Below are positions 46,825-57,520 of a stretch of DNA of 64,000 bases, in pieces. The DNA is from Cercis canadensis (taxonomy: Eukaryota > Streptophyta > Magnoliopsida > Fabales > Fabaceae): the NCBI GenBank assembly GCA_003255065.1, contig QAOA01007198.1, forward strand, positions 1 through 64,000. Direction: 5' to 3'. Position numbers and translations under genes: made by a program. Within the stretch, counting starts at the first letter, position 1. The number at the start of each line of letters is the position of its first letter. The notes beneath the pieces were generated by a model that saw only the letters and a program-made list of their open reading frames with translations, had not been told where the DNA came from and made no database searches.

Positions 46825-47261
46825 GGGTTTGTTTAGGAGTTATTTTGAAGGAGAAAGAAAATGAGATGAGAGGAATAAAACTTTCATCTCCATTGTTTGG
46901 AAGATTTATCTTAGAAAAGGAGATAAGATTGGTGGGTAAGATGTAACTCCCACACTCCTTTTTTGATTTATTCTTATGTTCCTTTAAATTTGGGGGTTTA
47001 GAGAGAAAATATGTTAAAATGACTATTATACTTTTTTTTTAAATATGTCTATTAATTTTATTAAATATGTCTATTATATAATTTAATTTTATATTAAATA
47101 TATCTATTTTAATAATAAATGGTAAACTAGTAAAAATATTTTACAATAAGACTTTCATTTTTTTTTTACTCATTTTAATCATCCAAACAAAAGATTAAAA
47201 AACTCTCTCTTTCCTTTTATTTCCTTTCCTTTCTCATTACTTCAAACTCCTAAACAAACCC
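46825..47261. mobile_element. Tourist-like MITE (PIF/Harbinger type), 437 bp
   Basis: The left terminus GGGTTTGTTTAGGAGTTATT and the reverse complement of the right terminus GGGTTTGTTTAGGAGTTTGA are almost identical over 17 bp. Both ends are flanked by TTA, the preferred 3 bp target of PIF/Harbinger elements. The interior is non-coding. Confidence 0.85.
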
Positions 47262-47672
47262 TTAAAAAGAATTGGTTTAAAAAAGTTTGGGTTTAGATTC
47301 TAAATTACTTTGCAGGTGAAATATTGTCAAAAAGGTCAAGTAAAAATTGAAGAGACATAAAATGGGAAACAAAGGAATTTTTTTTTAGTTTCGTAAAACT
47401 AAATTCCCAGCCATGGATTATAAGTCGGTTAGTATGTGATCAAACAGCAACTTTGTTTGGATACGTGTACCCATTGGTGATAGTTCCATGCCAATCCATG
47501 TACCCACCTGTCAACTTTACGACTGACCCCAAACGAATATAACGATTAACGTGCAGCAACAAAGGCAGAACACTGAAGAGTTTCTTCATCGTAACTACGA
47601 CATCATCAAATTCTAAAAGACAATTCTCCTTCTCGAAGCTCTGGTGGTCTCTGTCTTTGATTTCTAAGAGAA

Positions 47673-50600
47673 ATGCAGAAAGGTAATACATTAATACTCA
47701 CAAAATTCAATTCAAGTCTATATGTTCTGTCAATTCCTCATGCAAAAAAGGACAAAAAAAAAAGAGTATGATTTTTATTGCTCAAATCTCAATCTTGTTC
47801 AGATTACAACAGCAAACCCAGCTTCACACAAATCGTGGTAGCCTCCTCTATTGGGCTGATATTTGCTGTGGCAATGCATTATCGGCTCAAGAAGATTAGA
47901 GATCAAAAGATCATCCCACGTCTAAGGTTATCACGCTCAGGCCATGCCCCAAAGCTTGAAAGGTTCTCCCATTATGTAGGTAATTATATATCCAATATCT
48001 TGCAATCAATGAGATACGCACATGGATCCAAAAATGGTGATATCGTTGGAAAATCTCGAAATAGTGCTCAATATGACTTAATTTGGCTTGATATATGTGA
48101 CATTGTCTCAAATTTTGCAGCTAGGCAAATGGGGTTCAAAGATAGGAGAGAATGTCCGCATCTATGTAAATTGGCTTCTGAATACATAAGTAAATGTGAG
48201 GGATGTGAAGATGATATATACACGTTCTTTGCAAACGAACCAGATGCTGATTCACTTTTTGTGAAGCTTGTGGAGGAGTTTGAGAGATGCATTCTTAGTT
48301 ACTTTGCATTCCATTGGAGCCATGCTGATGTACTGATAACTCAGGTATTGGGGAATTAATCTCGTCATTTCTAATGGAAGATAGAGACTTGTAAGAATCA
48401 TCTACAATGAATTGTACTAGATTAAAAAATGTTTATTTTTCTATTGATTTCAGGTTTTGAGCAGTGAAACTGAGCCCAAAAAGAAGCTCAAGCACATAGT
48501 TATGGCTGCAACTAGGTGGGTATTATAAATTCTATGAGAGCACAAAACCATCTTTGAAAACAAAATGGGGGTCATGTGTTATGAAACAGAATATGGATGT
48601 CCAAAGGGATCAGAATTTATCTGTAATTTTCATTTGTGACCCCAGTTGCACCTAAGGGTGTACTTGGTAGGAGTGAAAATGAAAGGAATGAAAATTGACA
48701 AGATATGCAGGTAGAATGTATGTCTAAATGCATCTATCATTTACACTCATACCAATCAAACCTTTCTTTTTCTAAAGTCTGAAATCATCTATCAATTGTG
48801 CAAGTAAGCATGATGAAATTCTGCAAGGAGAAATACATTAAAATAATAAGGGAACAATCATAGACCTTCCCTTTCCCTTATATCTAATTATTGTGACAAT
48901 ACCTGGAATCATATTCAGCAGTACAGTGAAAAAGGGTTACTTCGCCTTTTCTTGTTCTTTTATGTCTGTAGTTCCCTTGGTACAGGGAACAAAGGTTTGA
49001 GAGGGTGACCAAGAATCTGAAGGTTGCAAGAGTCTTCAACACATTAGTAGAAGAGATGAAAGCAATGGGACTCGCACCAAACGATGACTCCCAATGTACT
49101 GAGGTGATGGCTCCAGTAGCTCACAGCGATAGGAGTCCAATGCTGCTCCTCATGGGTGGCGGTATGGGAGCTGGGAAGAGCACCGTCCTTAAAGACATTC
49201 TCAAAGAGTATGAACAACTATAATTTTTGAACAAAAATGAAACATTTTTCTTTTGCCTAACCATTACTGTTAGTACTCTTTCTTTTATAATCTCAACTAT
49301 TTTGACTAATTAGACGAGTCTTGACAAAGTTGAAAAAATAAGTTCATCCTAATAGACTAAGATGACAATTCTTAGTTACCTTCTCTAGTATAATATGAAG
49401 AATTCATCTCTAATATGAAGAATTCATCTCGTTAGTAGTAAATTTTATAGGGAGTTGAAAGATTCAGGAATAATGAAACAAGAATCTGCAAGTGCACATT
49501 TCATTTTCTTTCAAGATACTACATATACTCCTTTATGTGATTCTAATCCATGGAACAGAGGCATTTTCAACATCAGATCCATATTCCTATTCAGTGCTGA
49601 TATACTTATCATGCCCCACCATCAAAGTTCCCTCTCCTCAGTATTACATTAAAGTAAAAGTATTGGAAACCCACTGTTGTGGTGTTTAGAACACCTTCAC
49701 AGATGCTTAGAGAAACTGTTGGAGAAATAGAAAAGCTTAATGCCGGGTCCATCAACAGCATAATAACATTGCATGCGTGGACACTAATACCATGTATAAA
49801 GGAAGTTCATAAACGTTTAGTGTCCTTGTTTCAACCATCCTTTATGTTGACTAGCTTTAAATTTTACAAGTTTCATTATGAAATCATTGAAACAAACAGC
49901 AAGAACCTAATAGTTTGTTTATGAATGGAATTTAAACAGACCATTCTGGGCAGGAGCAGCAGGAAACGCAGTAGTGATTGAAGCTGATGCCTTTAAAGAA
50001 TCAGATGTCATCTATAAAGCCCTTAGCTCAAGAGGGCATCATGACATGATTCGAACAGCTGAACTGGTGAGATAGCTGAGACTCTTCTCTTCATTTCCCC
50101 TGCTTTCTGTCTCTAGTTAGTAACTTTAGTATAGATAAGCATAACATTCAACTTTGCCTCTTCTGGGATTGAGAGTGGTGAGATAACATTCAATTTCGAT
50201 CCAACCTGGACTTGTTTCATGGTTGTATAATGCTATAATTCTTACATGAAAAAGGTAATTGTTGCAAACAGGTACACCAATCATCTACAGATGCAGCCTC
50301 ATCCCTCCTGGTAACAGCACTAAATGAGGGGCGGGACGTAATTATGGATGGTACACTTTCCTGGGTACCATTTGTTGTGCAGACAATAACAATGGCCAGA
50401 AATGTCCATCGCCGCCGTTACCGCATGGGAGCTGGTTACAAGATGGGTGATGACGGAACTGTAACTGAAAACTATTGGCAACGGATTGAAGATGAAGAAC
50501 CAGAACAAATTGGAGGCAAAAGGAGAAAACCATATAGGATAGAGCTGGTTGGAGTAGTATGTGATGCTTACATGGCAGTGGTTAGAGGCATAAGGTAATA

Positions 50601-51340
50601 CATCATGAATCATTCCATGCAGACAATCTTACTCATCAATCATTAGCTCTTGTGAAAATGCATTCCCTTAAAGATAACAGCTAACTTTGAATCTTGACAG
50701 GAGAGCTATTATGTGTAGAAGAGCAGTAAGAGTAAAGTCACAATTGAAATCCCACCAGAGATTTGCTGAAGCATTTCCTACTTACTGTCAACTTGTAGAC
50801 AATGCCCGACTATATTGCACAAACGCATTGGAAGGCCCACCCAAGGTGTACATAAAACATATTTCCTTTATCTACACAACTCTTGTATTTGCACATGGTC
50901 CATCCAAGTTTAAACTAAAAATAGTTTAAGTGGGATCACTTGAATTCAGATAGAACCATTTTTACAATTACACAATGCAACGATTATATAGGTAGCACTA
51001 GCTGTTAATTACTAATGTATTGATCATTGCTATTGTCCTTGTCATGGTTGCTATTTTTGTTGTATATTCAACATCTAATATTGACATGATAACTGTCGTG
51101 AAGTTGATAGGATGGAAGGAGAGAGACAAGACACTGCTGGTTGATCCAGATGAAATTGACTGTTTGAAGAGGGTTGCAAGGTTGAATGAGCATGCTGAGA
51201 CCATATATGAACTTTACAAGCACCCTAACCCAGCTCGCATAGCCGGATCAGTATGGAAAGACATTGTATTATCACCTTCAAGGTTGAACATCCAACAAGA
51301 GCTCAAGTATTCGATCCAAAAGGTTGAGAGATTGAAATGA
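47673..51340 (+). CDS. Membrane-anchored P-loop NTPase with zeta-toxin-like kinase domain
   Basis: Eight exons: 47673-47682, 47803-48344, 48454-48515, 48986-49207, 49940-50066, 50272-50594, 50701-50845 and 51104-51340, in frame, giving 555 residues. The start codon is in a 10 nt exon (ATGCAGAAAG, then GTAATA); no other upstream ATG fits as well. Residues 12-30 are a hydrophobic N-terminal segment followed by RLKKIR, a likely signal anchor. Residues ~40-200 are a plant-specific region with Cys-rich ECPHLCKL...CEGCEDD. The P-loop GGGMGAGKST (Lys269) starts the kinase-like domain related to zeta toxins; later motifs include VIEADAFK, DVIMDGTLSW and LVGVVCDAYMAVVRGIRRA. Plants have close relatives (At2g30630 and At1g06750, as I recall) with no established substrate. 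The exon 4 acceptor (TTGGTACAG) was chosen because the earlier AG gives a stop; the exon 8 acceptor (TCGTGAAG) is weak. This is a eukaryotic gene with no antitoxin partner, so a toxin role is not implied. Confidence 0.85.
48655..48762. mobile_element. Small MITE-like inverted repeat in intron
   Basis: Left end GGGTGTACTTGGTAGGAGTG; reverse complement of the right end GGTTTGATTGGTATGAGTG. This is roughly 108 bp with imperfect termini in the third intron of the P-loop gene. The similarity is suggestive only. Confidence 0.35.
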
Positions 51341-54300
51341 TAACTACGTGGAGCAGGGGCGATGTTTTTCCACTTTGAGCTTTTAAGACTCATAAGATGG
51401 AAACCTCTAGAAAAGGAAAGCAGAGCATGAGATGGGAGAAAGCTTTCAAGAGCTTTTGAAATCTGTGACCTAAGAAAATTTATGTATGTTGTACCGATGT
51501 GATGAGCTCACATGTATAAACGAACAGCGATTAGTCAAATTCTTGAAATTGAAAATTAAGTTATTTCTATATCAATCATATAGAATGCTTGGCATCTTAT
51601 TTAAGTGGTCCAAAATTGACAAGTTAGAGTTGCATAGTAGTATATTTACAAAGAAATCTCACTGCGCCCCATAGGTCATAGTGTTGGGTTTCTCGGCGCA
51701 ACAAAATAGTTCCGTTTATCTAACAGGAGATTGCAGATACTGACGGTATCAAACCTGGAATTTTTCCACGTATCTCATATCTGCTTAACAGCCGACTCAG
51801 ATAGCTTCATAAGTATAAAATTATAAACAAAACTTGTCTACAAGCCATTGGTGTTTCTAAAATATCATATCTGCTGGAATTTTTACGGTCAAATTGTCAT
51901 ACAAAAATAAAAACCCTAATTTAAGAATGGGGAATTAAATTTTCTAAAATATTACAAATAAATTTAGATAAAATCAAGAATGAGTTTCTTCAATACCATT
52001 CTTCCCTAATTCCTTTCCATTATCTAAGGGGGAAAAGGTCTTCATAATGACTCTGTCCCACCAATTTATATCATCACTCTCCGAGTCCCATGCCACATGC
52101 ACAGGTGAGGTGAACTCTTCTGCAAGAAACTACATTATACGAAAAAAGAATAGATAGAGAGAGCGGAAAGAGAAAGAGAGTACTTGGCAAAGGATCTTTA
52201 TTAGAAACCACAAAGCAACAATTAGTCCACTCTTCAATTGTTCATCGAGCAATAAACATTTTCAGTATGTGAAGCTATAGTTTAAAACTTTTAGGAATCA
52301 TACTGAGAAAAAATACACGGAAACTATATATAACTTGGTTGGTGGTCCTACAATAGAAGTTAAGAGTTAATAATAATAAATGTAGACCATACAAGAAGTT
52401 CTTCCATTCCACGTAAGGTTCTTTCTTCCCCTTTTTGGCTGAAAATGTGAACTTCTGCGATTAGAAGTTAGGAGTTAGTAATAATAAATGTAGACCCATC
52501 ATAATTCCTCATATCCAGAGATTCTGACCAAATTACCCTTTTCTCTAAATCATTCTATTGCACCGACAACTTTTAGAGAGAGGAATAAGGCATGAAATTA
52601 TTATTAGTTACTAATATAAAAGCTCAAAATTCCCAGGACTTACTAACTGATAGAAAACAAGACACAGCTGTACGCTGTTTGCAGAAAATACATTTACAAG
52701 AAAATGGTAATATCTTTCTTTTTAAGGATGGCAGGAAGTACCAGGGATACAAGGGTAGCAGCATTAAAATATTACCATTTGAATAGAAATCCTCTGTTGA
52801 TAGAATAGAACATTTCCAAATACAGCTACACCAGACATCACAAGATACAGAAAACATTCTCCGAAGTCTTCGCTTTTTTTTGGTAATTCCTGAAGTCTTT
52901 GCTAGAAATAAACAGAGCTCAGATCTAATCATAGCCTGCCCATCGCCAAATTATCATAGAAGGCGTCAAAGTCTTATGACTAGGGAGTCCATGGGTCAAG
53001 AAGCAGATATATGATGCTACCAGAGACAATTAGCGCTTCTATTACTAAACAGGAAGGGTGTTTTAAAGGAAATTTAAAATTAGATGTGAATTTGACCATA
53101 TGCACAACAAGACAAACAAATCATCACTAGAAACAAAAGAATGCTCTGCTGCCAACCAAAAGCTCGGCTAGCGAGACAGATGCAGGTCTGACTAGAAACT
53201 GCAAAAAAGCAAACAAACAGAAAAACCTATACAAAAGGAAGAGGAAGAAAAGAAAAAAACTCAACACCTGCACTAATGAGATATTACCCACCGGTTAGCT
53301 ACAATTTAATCAAAAATTGCCTCTGGTTGCTCAGGCTTTCATGCTGGCTTGTTCTAGGGAAGAAAAGCAAATGTGCAACACCCTAAACACCTCAAATTCC
53401 TTATCAGTTCCAGGCCGTTAGTGTGGCACTGATTGCATGCACCATGCACAACGTGAAATGGTGCAGATTTCTATGCAACACTGCAGCTCATTTGAGGTGT
53501 CACGTATCACCTGTTGTGTTGCTCTCTATGGCTGTCAGCCTGTCACAGTGCCCAGTGCCATGGTTTGCACACAGTGCGCCATAAATAACTGTGATCCCAT
53601 GTCACAACAAGCTCAAGTTTCATTCAGCCAAGCTTAATTTATGAAACACAATCTCTTTTAATCTCATCAGCAATTTGACTAATCAATCAAGATATAAAAA
53701 ATACATGCTATCCTCATTACTTCCCCAACTGTCACTACCTGCACACTCCATCTATCAACCATAGTCCACATTGAACACCTCTAACAAATCTTGTCCCTGC
53801 ATGTATCCCATATGACTCCCTTTACTGCCCAATTTGCACATACTTCAACCGTCTAGAAGCAAATCAACCTTTTTTTTCCCAGGATAACCAGTAATTCATC
53901 GCTATTTCTCAGTTTACAATGGAATGTCACGGACTTAAAGTTTCCTAATCATCAAGCAAATATCATGATTATTTTAGTATTTTCCTAAACATCTATTTCA
54001 TACCATCAGTTATAATTCCCCAAATTTCATCTGCAAGAATCTTGCCTAAATGAAAGAGAAGTACCAACGATGGCTCATTAACTATGCAAGTCAGGTCAAA
54101 ATAAATGCTAGTTAGAAGAGAAAATCACCATTCAGGAATCAGCATTGACCAAAATTTTTTGTAGAAATTTAGACACAGCCCCTAACTCCATATATGCAAC
54201 TATTAGAATGTCAGGTTAGCCTATATTATTGTCATTATTAATGATAAAGCATGTCTTTGATTCATTAATAATCTTACAGAAGTTTAATTGAATTAAGAAC

Positions 54301-54713
54301 CAGAGTGATTTACTGCCACTTATTGATCTCTTCAGCAGAATCCATCACTTCTTGGACATTCTAGTTCATTCTATGAAAGGAAGCTCTTACATTCACAACC
54401 AGTAATGCCTCATTCACACCATCTTCCCTAAACCCTAATACAAATTCCCATCAGAAAACATCATATGTATAAAGGAAGTATATCATTTTAATACCAAATA
54501 GATCTATATTTAATGCAGATCTTCCTCACCGTGAAAGTAGCAATCCAGTTGTCATCGAACACTGAGAAGACATGGTTAGATGCGATTAATACCATATGCG
54601 ATCTGCAATAATTAGAGAAACAAATATTAGCATTACATAAAACAACGTGGTTATGTTTTAAATTTAATCATACAAGTCTCTTTCTCTTCAAAAATTAATC
54701 ATACAATGTGGAT
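51341..54713. other. P-loop gene 3' flank and intergenic DNA
   Basis: No further gene supported. A ~35 bp phrase ending AATAATAAATGTAGACC occurs twice, near 52360 and 52465, as a small dispersed duplication. Confidence 0.5.
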
Positions 54714-55322
54714 ATTCATTCAATGTCTACCTTGGAAGCTAGACAACCAAACAAGAATTCAATTTATCTATCAACATAAATGACCTACAAAATCACACAT
54801 ACCATTTGAGCATCCAGTGTCCATGGAAATTCATTGACTGTCTACCTCAGAAGGTAAATAACAAAACCAGAATTCAATTAATCCATCAACATAGATGACC
54901 TACAAGATACACTAGCCATTCGAGCATTCAATATCGATGGAAATTCATTGGATGTCTGTCTTAGAAGGTAAACAACCAAACAAGAATTCAATCAATCCAT
55001 CAACTTAAATGACCTACAAAATCACATACCATTTGAGCATCCAGTATACATGGAATTTCATTGACTGTCTATCTTACAACTTACAAGGTAACAAAACCAG
55101 AATTCAATTAATTCATCAACATAGATGACCTACAAGACACACTTGCCATTCGAGCATCCGGTATCCACGAAAATTCATCGGATATCTACCTTATAAGGTA
55201 AACAACCAAACAAAAATTCAATTAATCCCTCAACATAAACGACTTACAACATCACACATACCGTTCAAGCATCCAGTATCCAAAGAAATTCATTGCATGT
55301 CTACTTTAGACGGTAAATAACC
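54714..55322. repeat. ~115 bp tandem repeat, about 5.3 copies
   Basis: The landmark GAATTC (AAATTC in the last full copy) recurs at 54755, 54872, 54984, 55100 and 55214, spacings of 117, 112, 116 and 114 bp. Each unit contains, in order, GTCTACCTT, AACAACCAAACAAGAATTCA or a variant, ATGACCTACAA, and CATTTGAGCATCCAGT or a variant. Odd copies share AACCAAACAA and ATCACA(CA)TACC; even copies share AACAAAACCAGAATTC and the ACACT(A/T)GCCATTCGAGC type, so units alternate as a ~230 bp dimer. Confidence 0.9.
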
Positions 55323-56378
55323 ATTATCAGGAACAGTTTCAGATGCATCATAAACATCTCATCAGCCTTCTTAGCCACCAACTAAGTGATAAAGGATTTT
55401 ACAATTCATCATGTTTCTTCAACCTTGGTCAAATCAGGTTTAAGTAGATTTGTCAATCCCAGTATAGTGTGTGACAGATTTCAGCAACATATGAGATACG
55501 TTTTTAAATGTATTTTTGATGGGAACTACCATCACCACGCCAATCCTAACTACAATCTAGCCCTCTATGCCAAACATAAGACATTTGTACCACGGTGATG
55601 ACAGTGAGCATTTTACACTCATTTAATTATAGCACATTCAAACCCCCCAAGTTCATGAAAATGATCTATACTAACGGGGTGCTTCCTTGTCTTGCCATCA
55701 GGTCTCAACCAACATTAAAATTCCATGCACTCACAAACACAACCTACCATGCACATTCCTTAGAGGGAAGATTAGGATATGAATGATTGAATACATGCGA
55801 AGATGCGAAAGGAAAAGTATCAGAGTGATAGACAATACATATTCGGAATTCACCAAAGCTGCTTAAATAAGAAGCAATCAAATCAACAAGCACCTTTGAA
55901 ATTAACTCAGGCAACCATGAATGGCACGTGAAAGCTTTTCTAAGAAAGACAAGCCATGTACACTGATTTCACTCCATGAGATGTATAGAACATCAGTTAC
56001 CACAAGACTCAAATTCAATGGACAGAGTAAACCCAACGTTAACATCAGGCAAATTAATTTCAACAAATATCAGAAGCTTTTAAACACTTGAAAGATTATA
56101 TACCACATTTAGTCTGGCGGAGGAAAATACTATGGCGCAGAAACCCTCAAGCTCTAACTTCATTATCATAACTCATTAAGCTGGAGAATACAAGCTACAA
56201 ACTGTGTAGAAAATTCCTAGGTCGGAGAGAAAAAAAAGAGATAGATTCAACTTTAAAAGGTTTAATAAAATTCGATTTCATATTTTTCAGAGATAAGACA
56301 ACTGTGATTCCAACTACACCTCAAGGACAAAGAACTTTACAAGACTAACCCTACAGACACTATCCTCTGGTACACACT
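55323..56378. other. Intergenic / 3' flank of histone H1
   Basis: No independent gene seen. The right end probably carries the histone H1 3' UTR (minus strand). Confidence 0.5.
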
Positions 56379-57316
56379 TTACTTCCTTCCTCTCTTCGCT
56401 GTAGCCTTCTTTGCCGGAGACTTTACGCTCTTGGGCTTAACGCTTTTAGCAGGGGCTTTTTTGGTGGCTGCAGCCTTCTTGGGTGCCGGTTTAGGAGCGG
56501 GGGCTCTCTTCCCCGGGGATGTTCTCGTTGATGTCCTTGAAGCTTTAGCGGGCCTCTCCTTTGGCTTCGGCTTTGCAGCTGCCTTAGGCTTAGCAGCAGC
56601 TTTTGGCTTTGCAGCAGACTTGGCCTTAGCTGGAGCAGCTTTGGGCTTCGCAGCAGCCTTCGGCTTGGCAGCCGGTTTAGGCTTTGGTTTGGCAGCTGCC
56701 TTAGCCTTAGCAGGCGCTTTAGGTGGTGCCTTCTTTGTTTCCTTAGGCTTGGAAGCCGGCTTAGGCTTTGGCTTAGCAGCTGCAGGCTTCTTCTTCACCG
56801 GAGAAGGGGCCGGAGCTGGCTTTGGAGCCGACGACTTAGCAGAGGGAAGCTTGAAGGAACCCTTCACCTTCACAATCTTGTCAGAAGCCACGAGCTTCTT
56901 CAAATGGAACAACAAGAGCTTCCTGAAGTTGGAAGGAAGCTGCTTGTGTTTCTCTTCAATGAACTTTGCAATCGCGTACTGGCTGGAACCTGTCTTCTCC
57001 TTCAGCGTGGCAATCGCATCCTTGATCATCTACACCAATTAAATAAATTCAAAATTAGATGAAATTCTGATATTCTCATATCATAATCAAAATCACAGAA
57101 CATAATTGAGTAAAAGAGCAATAGATTCAATACCTCTTCATAAGGAGGGTGCGAAGGAGGGTTGCGAGATCTGGGAGCAGCAGCTTTTTTAGGTTTGGGC
57201 TCCTTAGCTTTCTTGGTCTTACCAGCCTTGGTGGTGGGTTGGTTTTCCTCGGCTGGTTCGGCATTTGCAGGTTCTGGTGCGGTCTCCACGGCCACAGTGG
57301 GCTCTTCGGTCGCCAT
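56379..57316 (-). CDS. Linker histone H1
   Basis: Two exons, 57316-57134 and 57029-56379, joined over a 104 bp GT-AG intron, give 277 residues. The N-terminal tail is Ala/Glu/Pro-rich and becomes Lys-rich (KTKKAKEPKPKK). The globular H15 winged-helix domain spans residues ~55-122 (SHPPYEEMIKDAIATLKEKT ... KIVKVKGSFKLP) and contacts linker DNA at the nucleosome dyad. The intron falls between YEE and MIKD. The long C-terminal tail is built of Lys-Pro-Ala repeats (AKPKAAAKPK style) with SPAKK-like and TRTSPGK motifs typical of plant H1 and likely kinase targets. The length fits the major plant H1 variants (H1.1/H1.2 type), not the shorter drought-inducible H1.3 type. An antisense frame of 203 codons is a by-product of the biased composition. 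Confidence 0.97.
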
Positions 57317-57466
57317 GGCTGAACAAAACGCTTCGAGAAGGATAGGATTAGGGTTTGGAAGCAACGAAGACTAGATTCAACGATACGAATATAGGAGAAA
57401 TGGATCTGGAAGGAGGAGACGTTGCCACTGGGAATTTCGTTGTGAGAAGATGACGGAAATTACATG

Positions 57467-57520
57467 ATTTAAATAGTCAAGTATGTGTAGGACGATATCC
57501 AAAAACTGAACGCTGATTGG
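57467..57520 (-). promoter_or_regulatory. Histone H1 core promoter (TATA-like and CCAAT boxes)
   Basis: On the minus strand TATTTAAAT lies at 57467-57475 and CCAAT at 57516-57520, 150-205 bp upstream of the start codon. The order and spacing (CCAAT about 45 bp upstream of TATA) are typical of a plant promoter. The start site would be near 57435-57445. Confidence 0.5.

Noticed and set aside
48600..48625. miR393-like string TCCAAAGGGATC
   Set aside because: Only the first 12 bases match miR393; the rest differs and no complementary arm is nearby.
47673..51340. Toxin-antitoxin system suggested by the zeta-toxin-like domain
   Set aside because: It is a multi-exon plant gene with no antitoxin neighbour. 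The fold similarity alone does not imply toxicity.
54714..55322. CRISPR-like array
   Set aside because: Units of ~115 bp repeat along their whole length with no unique spacers, in a plant nuclear genome.
56431..57042. Long antisense open frame (203 codons) across histone H1
   Set aside because: It is the mirror of the Lys/Ala/Pro-repetitive coding strand. Its Gly/Ala/Leu composition is a codon-bias artefact.
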